From positions 70,990,346 to 71,054,345 of the forward strand of contig CM077157.1 in the NCBI GenBank assembly GCA_039583875.1: a stretch of 64,000 nt of DNA, written 5' to 3'. Under the pieces are notes generated by a model. That model saw nothing but the letters and a program-made list of their open reading frames with translations. It had not been told where the DNA came from and made no database searches. Positions 11,036 through 23,517 of the stretch are shown here, one piece after another; the first letter of the stretch is position 1; each line of letters starts with the position of its first letter. The DNA comes from Platanthera guangdongensis. Lineage: Eukaryota > Streptophyta > Magnoliopsida > Asparagales > Orchidaceae. The position numbers and the translations under genes are program-made.

Positions 11036-13585
11036 GGGTATCATGTCGTCTTTGAACTATAAATAGGAGGAATCCAATCACTGATGTAAAGATCTTGGTG
11101 GATCCATTGGTACTTTTGATAAAGTACCTGCTGGATGATACTTCCTAATGGAAGTGTGTTCAATTTTTTCCTCAAAGGATCCTTTATTTTGAAAGTATAT
11201 TGGATCATCGATAATACTATGTCCACCACATAATATTGCTCTTTTTCTACTACTAAATAAGTGACTAGGCTTAATTATGTTGTGATCCTTCTCTTATCGC
11301 CTGCCTTCAACAACATAGTGTTTCTCAAAATATCTTATGCTAGATATGCTTCAAGAGTAAGTATGGTAGTAGTCTGTATGAGATTTTTAGTAGCTATTCC
11401 ATGGAGAACTTGGTTAATTTGTGTCCAATCTCTATCCTTCCTATAAATTTCTACGACATCCAAGATATTTTCACTAGAGATCAGACCAAATTCATTTCTC
11501 AGGTCATCATGAGTTATCTCCATGATACCATTTTGTAATAATGATCTCACACCTCTATTTAATCATGTATAGGTAGGATCTTCCAGCTGGTTATAAATTC
11601 CCTAACTAATACTAAACTAAACATATTAGGTAATAACAACGATAATATACCTGACTGGGAAAACATTTCATAGATCTGAGCCTCTCGAGTCATATCCAGT
11701 TCCACAATATTTGCTACACATATAATAACTTTTTCGATCCCTGAATAAGATTGGTATGATGCATGGGGATTTCGTGCTGTGCTCTTATATGCTTTGGAAA
11801 TTTAGTCCAGTTCCTGAAAAAATGAAATGATCAATTTTTCTTACTATCGCTGGGCGATAGTGACTATCATCGGGCGATAGCGGAAAACCATCTAACTCGA
11901 AATTTCATCATAACATTTTAAGATCTTCTCTTAAGGTTATATATGAACAATTTTCAAACTTCTCCAAACTCATACATGTTCTAAATCTACAAAAACCAAG
12001 GAGAAATCAAACATGAAAATTAATGTTTTTCTCAAGCATGAAACTTCCATAAAAATCCACAACTTTTCATCAAAATCTATTTTTGCTCACATAGATTCAT
12101 TTCTTTTGACATTTAAAACAAGATCCCTAAGAAATTTCACGAAAAAACTTGGATTTTACCTTAGATCTGGAATTTTGAGAGGTGTACGGTCTTATTCTTC
12201 CACAAGATGTACATGGAAACACAGATTTTCTTAGATCTGGAATCAGATCCACCCCTTTTATATAAAATGCTATCACAAGCGATAGCCCGCTATCGCGACG
12301 CGATAGCATAAAATGGTCCAAATTTGTCCCTACTCTCTGTGATCATCTTTATTCAATAATGCTACTCATAATTCAGTTAAGTTTTGGTTTTATCTTTTTC
12401 AGATGACTTACCATGACAATTTTTTATTTCATGTTATAAGAACATTATTTTTTGCTTATTCATGCCTTGAATATTTTGGTATCCAATGAAATTAGAGTAT
12501 CAAATGTTCCTGATTGTTTTCGCATGCCTCTAAGTATGAGTAATGTGTTGCATTAGATAATGATATTCAAGAACACGCTTTTTGGCTGTAAGATATATGT
12601 GGTTTAAAATTTTCTCTCTCCTGATTATGTGTTATAAATACTTAACCTCTTGAATTATAAAGATTCCTTAATTCATATGTGATTCACGCACATTTATTCA
12701 CTTCATACCATATGGCTATGATACAAAAATATTTTGTTTGCAAAACAAGAGGATTCAAAGTCCTTGATCATTATAAAAAAATATGTTGAGTACTATATAA
12801 AAAACAAAAAAAACACAAAAACAATTCTCACGGCAACTCCACCAAGTACTACTCAATCTCCTGATAAGTCTTAATGAGCATTGTGATTTTGAGCACCTCG
12901 AAAATAATTGTAAAGTATCTTGTGCAAACATGAAAGCCATTCCACTTCATTGTTTTGTGCCTTGAATCTCTTTATGAGCATGATGAATGTTTTTACATTC
13001 TACGTTATACTTTATAATTCTTTTTGTTCATGAGGATTAATTTCACCATTTATATCTTCCCAAATAGCTCACCTTGTACACTCCATTATTTTTTCTAACA
13101 TTTCTTCTCATGAGAATTATATTGGACACAATTAGAACATTTCTCTCTAGAATCGTTGATTATTCTATATTAGCATGAGTTTTACAATGCTTCCCTAAAC
13201 TTTTATGACAAAATTTTGATTGATAAGCTATCTTTTCCTGATGAATCACTAACTTACTTTTATATGAGTAACATGTTTATCTTATTCACTTTAGAAATTC
13301 TTTGGTCACATCTTTCTACTAAGCTTCCGCAAATCTACCAAAATAATCCTTGAATTTACATTTGTTTTGCTAATAACCAAGGGGGGAGAATCTCGCAGGA
13401 AATCTTAGGGACAATATCGCAAGGGTAAATATATGTTACTTATGTGTTACTATCGCAAGAAATTTCCTAGTGTTTTTGAGATAGGGAGAGCTTCCATTAA
13501 GGGGGAGTTTGTCCACACTCTAGTTCTTATCTTTTTATCATCCCTATTGGTCATCGTTGATTTCTTTCTCAGTGGATTGGAGATT
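11036..13585. other. AT-rich region of an unresolved element
   Basis: No protein domain was recognised on either strand. The longest frames (11041-11229 and 11335-11550 on minus) are not familiar. TATCGC/GCGATA hairpins occur at about 11850-11890 and 12270-12310. They match motifs at 13735-13980, suggesting one element spans this region. A purine tract AAGGGGGAG lies at about 13500. Confidence 0.4.
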
Positions 13586-14108
13586 GTTGGAGCATGCGTT
13601 CCGCATTCCTTGGTTTGAAAATAATAAATCCCATGTGTATTTAATCATACTGTGTTTATGGCGTGAAGTTATCTCCAGGTAAACTCTGATAATTTAAAAG
13701 TAACATTGTGCTACAAAATTTTCAAAGACGGGAGATATTGCCGGCGATAGCTATCTATCGTTGGGCGACATCAACTTGATGACATCAGCCATGTCTCAAT
13801 GGTTCCAGCACGGTGAATTATGTACTGAAATCGCTGGGAGATACCTACCTATTGTGGGGTGATATCGCATGATCTAGCATGATCACCATCATTCCGGAAT
13901 GGTTGTAGTAGAGTGGGCCACGGGGCAAACTCAAGTGATATCGCACATGAGATATAGAGTTATCGCGGGGCGATAACACATATTGCTTAAAAGGGCTATT
14001 TTTCATGCATTTTGATATACACAACTCCAGGAGCCTTGGTGTTGAGATTTGCCAGCCTGATAACTCAGTGGAACCAGAGAAACTCCCAAAAGTTCAATTA
14101 AGTCGAAG
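13586..14108 (+). repeat. Probable partial LTR, left part, split by the Tekay element
   Basis: GGAGAT then TGTTGGAGCATGCG resembles a polypurine-tract/LTR junction. The sequence contains three or four GATATCGC/GGGCGATA hairpins. It is cut at 14108 by the insertion of the chromovirus and resumes at 23243. The CGAAG target copy ends it. Confidence 0.45.
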
Positions 14109-16411
14109 TGTAACACCCCAAAACTCAAAATAACGAAGGGGAGACGTTTTGGGCTAGTTTGGGTTCTGGCAGAAGGCACACGGCCTGGGACACGGGCATG
14201 TCCCAGGGCGTGTCAAGCGTGTGTCGACACTTAGCCGCGAAGTCATCGAGTTATACTCGACGATTCGTCGAGAATGGGCACACGGCCTGCGACACGGGCG
14301 TGTTCGCAGGGCGTGTCGACCCGTGTCGACACTTAGCCGTGAAGTCGTCGAGTTATACTCGACGATTCTTCGAGAATGGGCACACGGCCTGCGACACGGG
14401 TGTGTCGCAGGGCGTGTCGACCCGTGTCGACGATCGTCCCGGGGAGTCGTGGAGATTCACTCGACGATCGTCGAGACAAGGCACACGGCCTAGGACACGG
14501 GCGTGTCCAAGGCTGTGTCATCGAGTCGTCGATCTTCCCTCGACGAAATGTCCCGTGTACATGGCCTGCGGCCCAGGCGTGTCAAGGTGACACGGGCAAG
14601 GACACGGGCGTGTCCTAGAACCCGTGCAGTGCTCGGGTTGAAAACGGGGGAAAATCATGGGGTACACGGCCGGCTACACGGCCGTGTCAGTTGGAACACG
14701 GGCGTGTCAGCTCGAACACGGGCGTGTTCGATACCCGTGTGAGGGTCCAAGAGATTCGATTTTGACGGCGAATGCGGCACACGGCCCTGGACACGGGCGT
14801 GTGCCAGGCCGTGTTCGGCCCAGATTGGGCATTTCAGCCCCGAATCAAAGCCGTTCGTTTTCTTAGGTTGAGATCCAATGGCTGGGGATGTTTCCTGAGA
14901 GGATATAACCGGGTTTGACTTAGAAAAATCCATTCTTTTCACACCTTTTCATCTCTCCAAACCCTTGAAGAAAGAGGAAAGCCATTGGAGGAAGAAGAGC
15001 TAGATCCCCCATTAGAGGAGCTTCGGAGCTCCGAATCGTAAGCCGACTCCGGATCCACGGAGGCAACGCAAGTGCGGTGATTTCTATCCGATTACTTTTC
15101 GATGGCGCCAAAGAGGAACTCAACGGTAACGATCCTCACCTTGAGCACTAATAGCTCTCTTTCTTAGCATAGGAAGCCCGCTCTCGCGAGTTTGCGGAGA
15201 GTTGGAGGCGTTCCTTCGGGTAGATATGTAAAGTCCCCGTTGTTTAGAGTCCGTATGCGAGAACGGACATAGGCATTTTGGTTGAAGCCTACCCGGACAT
15301 GTTAGTCCGGATCGGTGATGTTGCATTGCATAAGGCCGGAGAAGACTCCGTGCTATTGGTTGTTTTCGGGTTTTCTACGCGGTAGATTGCAGCAGGGAGC
15401 CTTGGGGACTAACCCAAAGGTGCACCCGGAAAACTGGGCGGATACGAGATCTTGCCAACTTGGAGGCCTGAGAGCCAACTCGAACATAACTGAGTTATGT
15501 GACTTGCGGTAGAATGGGACTCGGTGAAAGTTTGACCCGCGCAAATGGCTTAAATTGTCGTTGCGAAGTGAGCACGGGTTAGATGGAGCCGTACCCGCTT
15601 TATGTCGTCCGGTTAGAGCGACCTAAGGTTACGTGGAACTCGCCGTTGGCATAGATGGGAGTCTTCGGTGGTCAATGGCTTAAATTGACGTGACCAATAC
15701 CAAGAAGACGAATTGCTCATAGGTTTGGCCGTCTTAGTGGCGGTGGTGAGTCTGTAATGTTAATGGCTTTAATTGACGTGACATCGACCGGTTCACCGAG
15801 AATGTACCCTGAGTGCACGGGGCGTGTGGCCTTACGAGCCAACGTCTGTGATGTTATGGCTATGGTTTTATATTACTCGCTTATGCTAAGGAAATGCAGG
15901 GAAGGAGCATCGCCGCCCCGAGTTGGGGGCGGGATCGTTATAATTTGGTCAGCATTGCTGATCGTTGCCTTGTTTTGCCACCGTGCGGTGGATTGTTTCT
16001 TGCAGGTGCAGCTGGACCAAGCGGTCAATAGCGGGCTAAAGCCCTTTTTGCGAAGCTGGCCCTCGAAGGCCCAAGTAGAAGTGTTTACTGCTTTATTCAT
16101 GTATGACCGGCCTGCGTGCCGTGGTTTGTAAAACATGTAATTTTCAAGTGAAACACTTTGTAAGGCCTTAAGGCCGATTTTTGGGTGTTTTGTATACATT
16201 CCTAATTATTGTAATAGTGGACATTCGTGCTCTAATGCTGGGTTCTTGTTTACAACTTATATAAACTGCTTCCGCTAGAATGCTCTGTGTAGGACGTTGA
16301 GATTGGTTGGATGGTTTCCATACGTAACCACCCGGTCTGTCTGTGGTATATGGCGTCGGGCCCCGGCCGGACCTACTGCTATATACTATGCGACGGATAG
16401 GGGGTGTTACA
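14109..16411 (+). repeat. 5' LTR of the Tekay element
   Basis: Runs from TGTAACACCCC to GGGTGTTACA. The first third is a GC-rich hairpin array. The rest contains ATGGCTTAAATTG-type repeats (about 15545, 15675, 15762). ORFs inside are short, lack domains and are duplicated in the 3' LTR, so they are not genes. Confidence 0.93.
14170..14825 (+). repeat. ACACGGGCGTGT and TCGACGA hairpin array
   Basis: About ten imperfect units of CACACGGCCT..GACACGGGCGTGTC..AGGGCGTGTCGAC alternate with GTCGTCGAGTTATACTCGACGA. Both cores are inverted repeats. The same array is in the 3' LTR at about 21010-21640. Confidence 0.85.
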
Positions 16412-16412
16412 A

Positions 16413-16436
16413 TTTGGTATCAGAATACTGGTTTTG
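16413..16436 (+). promoter_or_regulatory. Primer-binding site of the Tekay element
   Basis: TTGGTATCAGA lies two bases after the 5' LTR end and is followed by GGTTTTGG. It matches the initiator-methionine tRNA primer-binding site common in plant LTR elements. Confidence 0.8.
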
Positions 16437-16636
16437 GTCGGACTTAAGCTGAATTCGTGGACGAATTCTTTTTAAGGGGTGGTGAGCACATTGTGTGCGT
16501 CATCGTTATAACGGTAAAAGAACCCATGAATGTCCACTTAGGAATGAAAATACTCGTGTTTGAGGAACCTGCGTGTTCCTATAATTGCTGTTCGCAATTT
16601 TATTTGGTCGCTTGACGGTGTTTTGTACCACTATAG

Positions 16637-17536
16637 GTGACCGGAAGCGGTGCTGGACAGCCAGAATGTCCGGTTTCTGAGGAGCATAGTGCACCCGGTG
16701 AGGTGTTTGAGCCTCCTCCTTCGTATGAAACCGTTAGAAGGATCGTAGAAGCGGTGTTCACTGTGACGGGTGCACAACTAGGAGGAAATGTACAACCCTG
16801 CGCCCCTGTTGTGGCTTCAACACCGGTGGGCGCGATGCAGCAGATGACCTTTGGTAGACCATTGGGGCAGCAGCTGAATATGCATTTAGTGCAGGGAGCG
16901 CACATAGTTGAGGAATATTAGCAAGCATTTCTTATGATAAGTCGCTATCCATGCTTTGAGTCGGATAATGAGCAAGCTACAGTCGATAGATTCTATAACG
17001 GCCTACGCGCCGAGTTACGAGTCCTATTGCTAGGACCAAAGTTATTGGGATTCCGAGCCTTGGTGGAATCAGCTAGATCATTGGAGGCAGAGTTGAGGAA
17101 GACCCTCCCGATGCCAACGACCATGGTATCGAACTATACAAACCCCATAAGAGCTGTATCCGGCAGAATGCTGGAGAAAGGGGTTATGAAATCGACTAGT
17201 AAAGCTACGTACACTTGTTATACTTGTGGAAAGAAAGGGCACTTTGCCCGAGACTGTTGGAATGGTGCTCGGAAGGGTAAGAAACCTATGTCAGGAGCAG
17301 TCAAGGATGTCAGTACAAAGGAAACGACATTCAAAGTGCCGAACACCTCAAAGTCGGCATATCGAAAATGGTATAAGAAGCATAGGACTTCGGGTCAAGC
17401 TCATTCTGGTGCTTCTGGGACGACTACGGGTCAGACCCCGGGCACATGTTTCAACTGTGGCGAGCCGGGGCATTATGCTCGTGAGTGCCTAAAGCCCTGG
17501 AGCAAGCACGCCGTCGTGACGACAGGTATGGTTTAA
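16637..17536 (+). pseudogene. gag: Chromovirus gag, internally deleted
   Basis: Two open pieces (16637-16921 and 16934-17536) are separated by an in-frame stop near 16919. The second piece has a short stretch of the retrotransposon gag domain (ATVDRFYNGLRAELR). It then has two CCHC knuckles: CYTCGKKGHFARDC (about 17215-17256) and CFNCGEPGHYAREC (about 17449-17490). The knuckles look intact and would bind RNA. Most of the capsid domain that normally precedes is absent, so the product is about 300 residues, short for the family. It follows the primer-binding site directly. Confidence 0.75.
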
Positions 17537-17824
17537 AGATAGTTTTGCTTTAAATACTTGTCACTCTTGTGCATGTTAGCTTAGAACTACTAGTGTTAAG
17601 CCTTGTTATGACTTTCTTTATCTGCGAGAGCACCGTTCGTTTAGGGAGCTTCGCGTTCCTTTATTAGGAATTATATTGTGCGTCGGAGTACCTCCTTCGA
17701 TGGTAAAAGAGATAAATTGGATGCGTTATAGTCCAATGGTGCTCATTCGGCGAGGGTAGAATTCATTGCTCTTAGTTTGTGGTTTGGGAATTATGAGTAC
17801 GATCTGTAAGCGTCGTTACTTCCG
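17537..17824 (+). pseudogene. Degraded protease region of the Tekay element
   Basis: This should encode the aspartic protease. The DTGA-type active site is not visible in any frame. Only the C-terminal end survives, as [10 protein letters not shown] at the start of the next ORF. Confidence 0.5.
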
Positions 17825-20800
17825 TTGGTGGGGTTTGACGTTATATTTGGCATGGACTGGCTCTCGGAGCAGCAAGCCTACATAGACTGCGGTAGCACGG
17901 AAGTCAACTTGGGAGCAAGTCGTGAGACGACCCTTATGAGCTCAAAGAGGTCGAGCAAGGCAATGATGGCCGCTCTTCAGGTGGTGAAGGCGGTTTGTGC
18001 TAGTGTAGAGCTGTTCTGTACACTAGTGGAGGTTGTAAAGCCGAAGCCCGCGTTGGATTGTATTTCAGTGGTATCGGAATACCCTGATCTGTTCCCCGCA
18101 GATCTTCCTGGAGCCCTGCCTCAGCGGGAGATAGATTTTAAGATCGAGCTAGTGCCAGGTGCAAAGCCTGTGTCACGATCTCCGTATCGGCTAACGCCTA
18201 AGGTAATGGCGGAGCTGAAAGCTCAACTGCAAGAGTTGTTGGAGCAAGGGTATGCGCGTCCAAGTCCTTCGCCTTGGAGCGCACCGACCCTCTTTTTTAA
18301 GAAGAAGGATGGAAGGTTGAGGCTGCGTATTAATTATCGGGAGGTCAACAAGTTGACGGAAAAGAGCAAGTACCCAATCCCAAGGATCGATAATCTTTGT
18401 GATCAGTTGGTAGGGTCAACGGCGTACTCTAAATAGATAAGGGAGAGTGATATCCCTAAGATAACGTTCAGTACAGGACACAGGCGCTACGAGGTTACGG
18501 TCATGCCGTTTGGGCTGACTAATGCGCCGTCAGTATTCATGGATTTTATGAACAGGACGTTCAGGGAGTACTTGGACCATTTCGTGATCGTCTTCATCGA
18601 CGATATTTTGGTGTACTCGCAAAGTGAGGAAGATCACTTCAAGCATCTTCATTTGGTGTTAGAGACGCTAAGGAGAAATCAGTTGTACGCCAAGTTCTCG
18701 AAGTGCGAGTTTTGGCTATCCTCAGTGGCGTTCCTCGGGCATATAGTTAGTGGAGAGGGTATTGCTGTGGATCCGGCGAAGATTGTTGCGATACGGGAGT
18801 GGCCTGAGCTTGCTACGGAAGCAGAAGTCCGGAGCTTTTTGGGGCTTGCCAGCTATTATAGGCGTTTCGTGGAGAACTTCTCGCGGATAGCGTTACCTCT
18901 CACTACCTTGACGAGGAAGGAGCATAAGTTCTTTTGGACGCCGGAGTGCGCGCGAGCTTTTGAGAAGTTTTAATGTCGGTTGACTACGACGCCTGTGCTG
19001 ACTTCGCCAAGTGGAACCGAAGGCAATGAGATTTTAATGATGCGTAGGGCAGCGTTTTGGGTTGCGCGCTACTGCAACACGGAAGCGTAATAGCGTATGG
19101 ACGTGAGTTTTGCCTCGAAGCTATGGAGGCATAATTCTATACGGTGTGAAAGTGGATCTCTACGCCGGTCACAAGAGCGTGAAGCATCTGATTGATCAGA
19201 AGGATCTGAATATACGACAGCGTAGATGGATGGAGTTCTTGGGAGACTATACATTCAAGATCCACTACGCACCTGATAAAGGGAATGCGGTTGCTGACGC
19301 GGTGAGTCGCCAAGCCCCAGCTCGAGCCCATTGGCTATCGGTGCAAGATGAGCGGTTGGTGCGAGAGTTGGAGGCGTTGGGGATCGTTTGTGTGGACAAG
19401 CAATCAAGTGCTGAAGCAGTTCTGAATTGGACTGAAGTCCAATATGACCTGGCTGATCGTTTTCGGCGGGCTTAGGATATGGATGCTCATATGAAGCAGT
19501 TCATGGTAGAGGCTCCGGATGGGTGAAATTCCCAATTCGTCGTGGCGGACGAATTGCTTCGGAGAGACGGTCGTTTGTGCGTCCCAAGTGTGGGTAATTT
19601 GCGGGTGGAGTTGTTGTACGAGGCACACCATACCAAGTACTCGATTCACCCGGGAGCACGAAGTTGTACCGTGATGTGAAGAAACTGTGTTGGTGGCCGG
19701 TTTAAATAAGGATGTGGCGCTCTACGTAGTGAAGAGCCAAACTTATGCCTTGGTGAAGGCGGAGTGCCAAAAGCCGGGAGGAGTTCTTAAGTCCTTGCCC
19801 ATTCCGGAATGGAAATTCGACGACATCTCTATGGACTTTGTGCACGGTTTGCCAAGGTCGCAAAAGGGGAAACGACGCCATTTGGGTGGTCGTGGATCGA
19901 TTAACGAAGGTGTCGCATTTTATTCCGCATAGGAAGGATGATCCGGTGGAGAAGTTAGCAACGTTTTTATGTGGATAACATAGTACGGCGTCATGGTGTG
20001 CCCCGCAGCATCGTGAGTGACCGAGATGGGCGGTTCACGTCCAATGATTGGAGGCTGTTGCGACAAATGTTGGGAACAAAGTTGAAATTCAGCACAGCCA
20101 CCCATCCGCAAACGGATGGGCAGACCGAGAGGGTTAATAGAACCGTGGAAGACATGCTCCGCATGTGAGTCTTGGATTTTGGAAAGCAATGGGAAGACCA
20201 CCTTTATTTGGTGGAGTTCGCATACAACAATAGCTACCAAGCAAGTATTCAGATGACGCCCTTCGAGGCCCTATATGGTAGCAAATGTCGCACGCCGTTG
20301 TCTTGGTTAGAAACGGGTGAGTCAAAGTTGTATAAGCGATCGGAAGTGGAGGATGCTACTTCTTTGGTGAGAACGATTCGAGAGAGGTTGCTTAACGCTC
20401 AGGACCGGCAAGCAAAGTACTGTAATGCCAAGCACAGGAACGTGGAGTTCGCTGTGGGCGATTATGTATACTTAAAGATCAAGCCGTTCAAGGGTGTCTC
20501 GCGGGTGCGATGATTGAAAAAGCTAAGCCCAAGGTACCTTGGACCGTTCGAGGTTCTGGAGCGAGTTGGAGAAGCGGCCTATATGTTGAATCTTTCAGTG
20601 GAGCTAAGTGGTTTAAACGATGTATTCCACATTTCGGAGCTTCGGAAGGCGGTGCAAGAGCCTACGCAAATGATCGCGGTCGATCAAGTGCCGGTGGATA
20701 GTGGGTTAACGACAAAGGTCAAGCCCGTGCGGATTGAGGACTCGGAGGTCAAGCGACTACGCAATAAAGAGATCAGGATGGTTAAGGTCCGGTGGGTCAA

Positions 20801-20933
20801 TTGCGGTCGTGAGGAGCTCTCTTGGGAGCGAGAGCAGACTATGCTTGACGAGTATCCGAAGTTGTTCTGCTCAGGTACAAGTTTTGTTTTGTATGCCTTT
20901 CCTTATGTAATTTCGTGGGCGAAATTCTTTTAA
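17825..20933 (+). pseudogene. pol: Chromovirus pol: protease end, RT, RNase H, integrase, chromodomain
   Basis: RT spans about 18060-18975: [32 protein letters not shown], a TAG at about 18434, then [12 protein letters not shown] and FIDDILVYS, the active site with both aspartates kept. RNase H (18975-19320) is scrambled; only its end (LNIRQRRWMEFLGDY, NAVADAVSR) is clear. Integrase (19480-20500) shows [19 protein letters not shown] (first Asp), [10 protein letters not shown] (second Asp) and [12 protein letters not shown] (Glu), with stops between. The tail ends in IKPFKGVSR, SPRYLGPFEVL, then VRIEDSEVKRLRNKEIRMVK and SWEREQTML...YPKLF, a chromodomain-like end that marks the chromovirus branch. 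At least six stops make it non-functional. Confidence 0.88.
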
Positions 20934-20945
20934 GAGGGGGAGAGT
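20932..20945 (+). promoter_or_regulatory. Polypurine tract of the Tekay element
   Basis: AAGAGGGGGAGAG lies directly before the 3' LTR start at 20946. Confidence 0.8.
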
Positions 20946-23237
20946 TGTAACACCCCAAAACTCAAAATAGCGAAGGGGGGGACGTTTTGGGCCAGTTTGG
21001 GTACTGGCAGAAGGCACACGGCCTGGGACACGGGCGTGTCCCAGGGCATGTCAAGCGTGTGTCGACACTTAGCCGCGAAGTCGTCGAGTTATACTCGACG
21101 ATTCGTCGAGAATGGGCACACGGCCTGCGACACGGGCGTGTCGACCCGTGTCGACACTTAGCCGTGAAGTCGTCGAGTTATACTCGACGATTCGTCGAGA
21201 ATGGGCACACGGCCTGCGACACGGGCGTGTCGCAGGGCGTGTCGACCCGTGTCGACGATCGTCCCGGGGAGTCGTCGAGATTCACTCGACGATCGTCGAG
21301 ACAAGGCACACGGCCTAGGACACGGGCGTGTCCAAGGCCATGTCATCGAGTCGTCGATCTTCCCTCGACGAAATGTCCCGTGTACACGGCCTGCGGCCCA
21401 GGCGTGTCAAGGTGACAAGGGCAAGGACACGGGCGTGTCCTAGAACCCGTGCAGTGCTCGGGTTGAAAACGGGGGAAAATCATGGGGTACACGGCCGGCT
21501 ACACGGCCGTGTCAGTTGGAACACGGGCGTGTCAGCTCGAACACGGGCGTGTTCGATACCCGTGTGAGGGTCCAGGAGATTCGATTTTGACGGCGAATGC
21601 GGCACACGACCCTGGACACGGGCGTGTGCCCGGGCCGTGTTCGGCCCAGATTGGGCATTTCAGCCCCGAATCAAAGCCGTTCGTTTTCTTAGGTTGAGAT
21701 CCAATGGCTGGGGATGTTTCCTGAGAGGATATAACCGGGTTTGACTTAGAAAAATCCATTATTTTCATACCTTTTCATCTCTCCAAACCCTTGAAGAAAG
21801 AGGAAAGCCATTGGAGGAAGAAGAGCTAGATCCGCCATTGGAGGAGCTTCGGAGCTCCGAATCGTAAGCCGACTCCGGATCCACGGAGGCAACGCAAGTG
21901 CGGTGATTTCTATCCGATTACTTTTCGATGGCGCCAAAGAGGAACTCAACGGTAACGATCCTCACCTTGAGCACTAATAGCTCTCTTTCTTAGCATAGGA
22001 AGCCCGCTCTCGCGAGTTTGCGGAGAGTTGGAGGCGTTCCTTCGGGTAGATATGTAAAGTCCCCGTTGTTTAGAGTCTGTATGCGAGAAGGGACATAGGC
22101 ATTTTGGTTGAAGCCTACCCGGACATGTTAGTCCGGATCGGTGATGTTGCATTGCATAAGGCCGGAGAAGACTCCGTGCTATTGGTTGTTTTCGGGTTTT
22201 CTACGTGGTAGATTGCAGCAGGGAGCCTTGGGGACTAACCCAAAGGTGCACCCGAAAAACTGGGCGGATACGAGATCTTGCCAACTTGGAGGCCTGAGAG
22301 CCAACTCGAACATAACTGAGTTATGTGACTTGCGGTAGAATGGGACTCGGTGAAAGTTTGACCCGCGCAAATGGCTTAAATTGTCGTTGCGAAGTGAGCA
22401 CGGGTTAGATGGAGCCGTACCCGCTTTATGTCGTCCTGTTAGAGCGACCTAAGGTTACGTGGAACTCGCCGTTGGCATAGATGGGAGTCTTCGGTGGTCA
22501 ATGGCTTAAATTGACGTGACCAATACCAAGAAGACGAATTGCTCATAGGTTTGGCCGTCTTAGTGGCGGTGGTGAGTCTGTAATGTTAATGGCTTTAATT
22601 GACGTGACATCGACAGGTTCACCGAGAATGTGCCCTGAGTGCACGGGGTGTGTGGCCTTACGAGCCAACGTCTGTGATGTTATGGCTATGGTTTTATATT
22701 ACTCGCTTATGCTAAGGAAATGCAGGGAAGGAGCATCGCCGCCCCGAGTTGGGGGCGGGATCGTTATAATTTGGTCAGCATTGCTGACCGTTGCCTTGTT
22801 TTGCCACCGTGCGGTGGATTGTTGCTTGCAGGTGCAGCTGGACCAAGCGGTCAATAGCGGGCTAAAGCCCTTTTTGCGAAGCTGGCCCTCGAAGGCCCAA
22901 GTAGAAGTGTTTACTGCTTTATTCATGTATGACCGGCCTGCGTGCCGTGGTTTGTAAAACATGTAATTTTCAAGTGAAACACTTTGTAAGGCCTTAAGGC
23001 CGATTTTTGGGTGTTTTGTATACATTCCTAATTATTGTAATAGTGGACATTCGTGCTCTAATGCTGGGTTCTTGTTTACAACTTATATAAACTGCTTCCG
23101 CTAGAATGCTCTGTGTAGGACGTTGAGATTGGTTGGATGGTTTCCATACGTAACCACCCGGTCTGTCTGTGGTATATGGCGTCGGGCCCCGGCCGGACCT
23201 ACTGCTATATACTATGCGACGGATAGGGGGTGTTACA
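20946..23237 (+). repeat. 3' LTR of the Tekay element
   Basis: It is near-identical to 14109-16411 and has the same TGTAACACC and GTGTTACA ends. The hairpin array is shorter by one 13-bp segment near 21140. Confidence 0.93.
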
Positions 23238-23242
23238 CGAAG

Positions 23243-23517
23243 AGAGTATAAGAGATTGTTCGTGCGTTACAACTCCGGCGAATATTGCAAGCATTCATCG
23301 TCATGTTCAAGTGCCCTACACCAAAGGGAGTTTTCATTCAGTTTTATATTTTATTATTTCTCTATGTACTTGTATTTGATAGAGAAATTACCGCCTTGTG
23401 AGTAGCGACTAGGTTTGTGTGTGGCTTAGGGGGAAATCACTGCCTTATGCATAACAACTAGGTCGAGGAGTGATCTAGGGGAGGCTAGTAGCAGTATCTA
23501 GGGAGAGATAAGATTTA
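23243..23517 (+). repeat. Right part of the LTR split by the Tekay element
   Basis: This continues the sequence cut at 14108, after the second CGAAG copy (23238-23242). It has AT-rich stretches and GAAATYACYGCCTT repeats (about 23385 and 23435). No gene. Its far end is not defined because another LTR begins at 23518. Confidence 0.45.

Larger units (their letters stand above)
14109..23237 (+). mobile_element. Complete Tekay/Del-type chromovirus (Ty3/gypsy), non-autonomous
   Basis: The element has two LTRs, a primer-binding site, gag, pol with a C-terminal chromodomain-like tail, and a polypurine tract. It is flanked by the 5-bp duplication CGAAG (14104-14108 and 23238-23242). LTRs start TGTAACACCCC and end GGGTGTTACA. 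The LTRs are 2303 and 2292 bp. The 11-bp difference is explained by one 13-bp loss in the 3' copy near 21140 and two single-base gains. Substitutions seen by eye are mostly C/T and G/A changes. Gag and pol carry stops and internal deletions, so it must have moved with proteins made elsewhere or decayed after insertion. Confidence 0.92.

Noticed and set aside
14159..14590. Overlapping ORFs in the Tekay LTR hairpin arrays (also 20987-21415)
   Set aside because: Repeated palindromes keep several frames open on both strands. The frames are the same in both LTRs and match no protein.
15757..16131. 124-codon LTR ORF, duplicated at 22583-22957
   Set aside because: It is part of the LTR itself, has no recognisable domain, and its start lies in LTR repeats.
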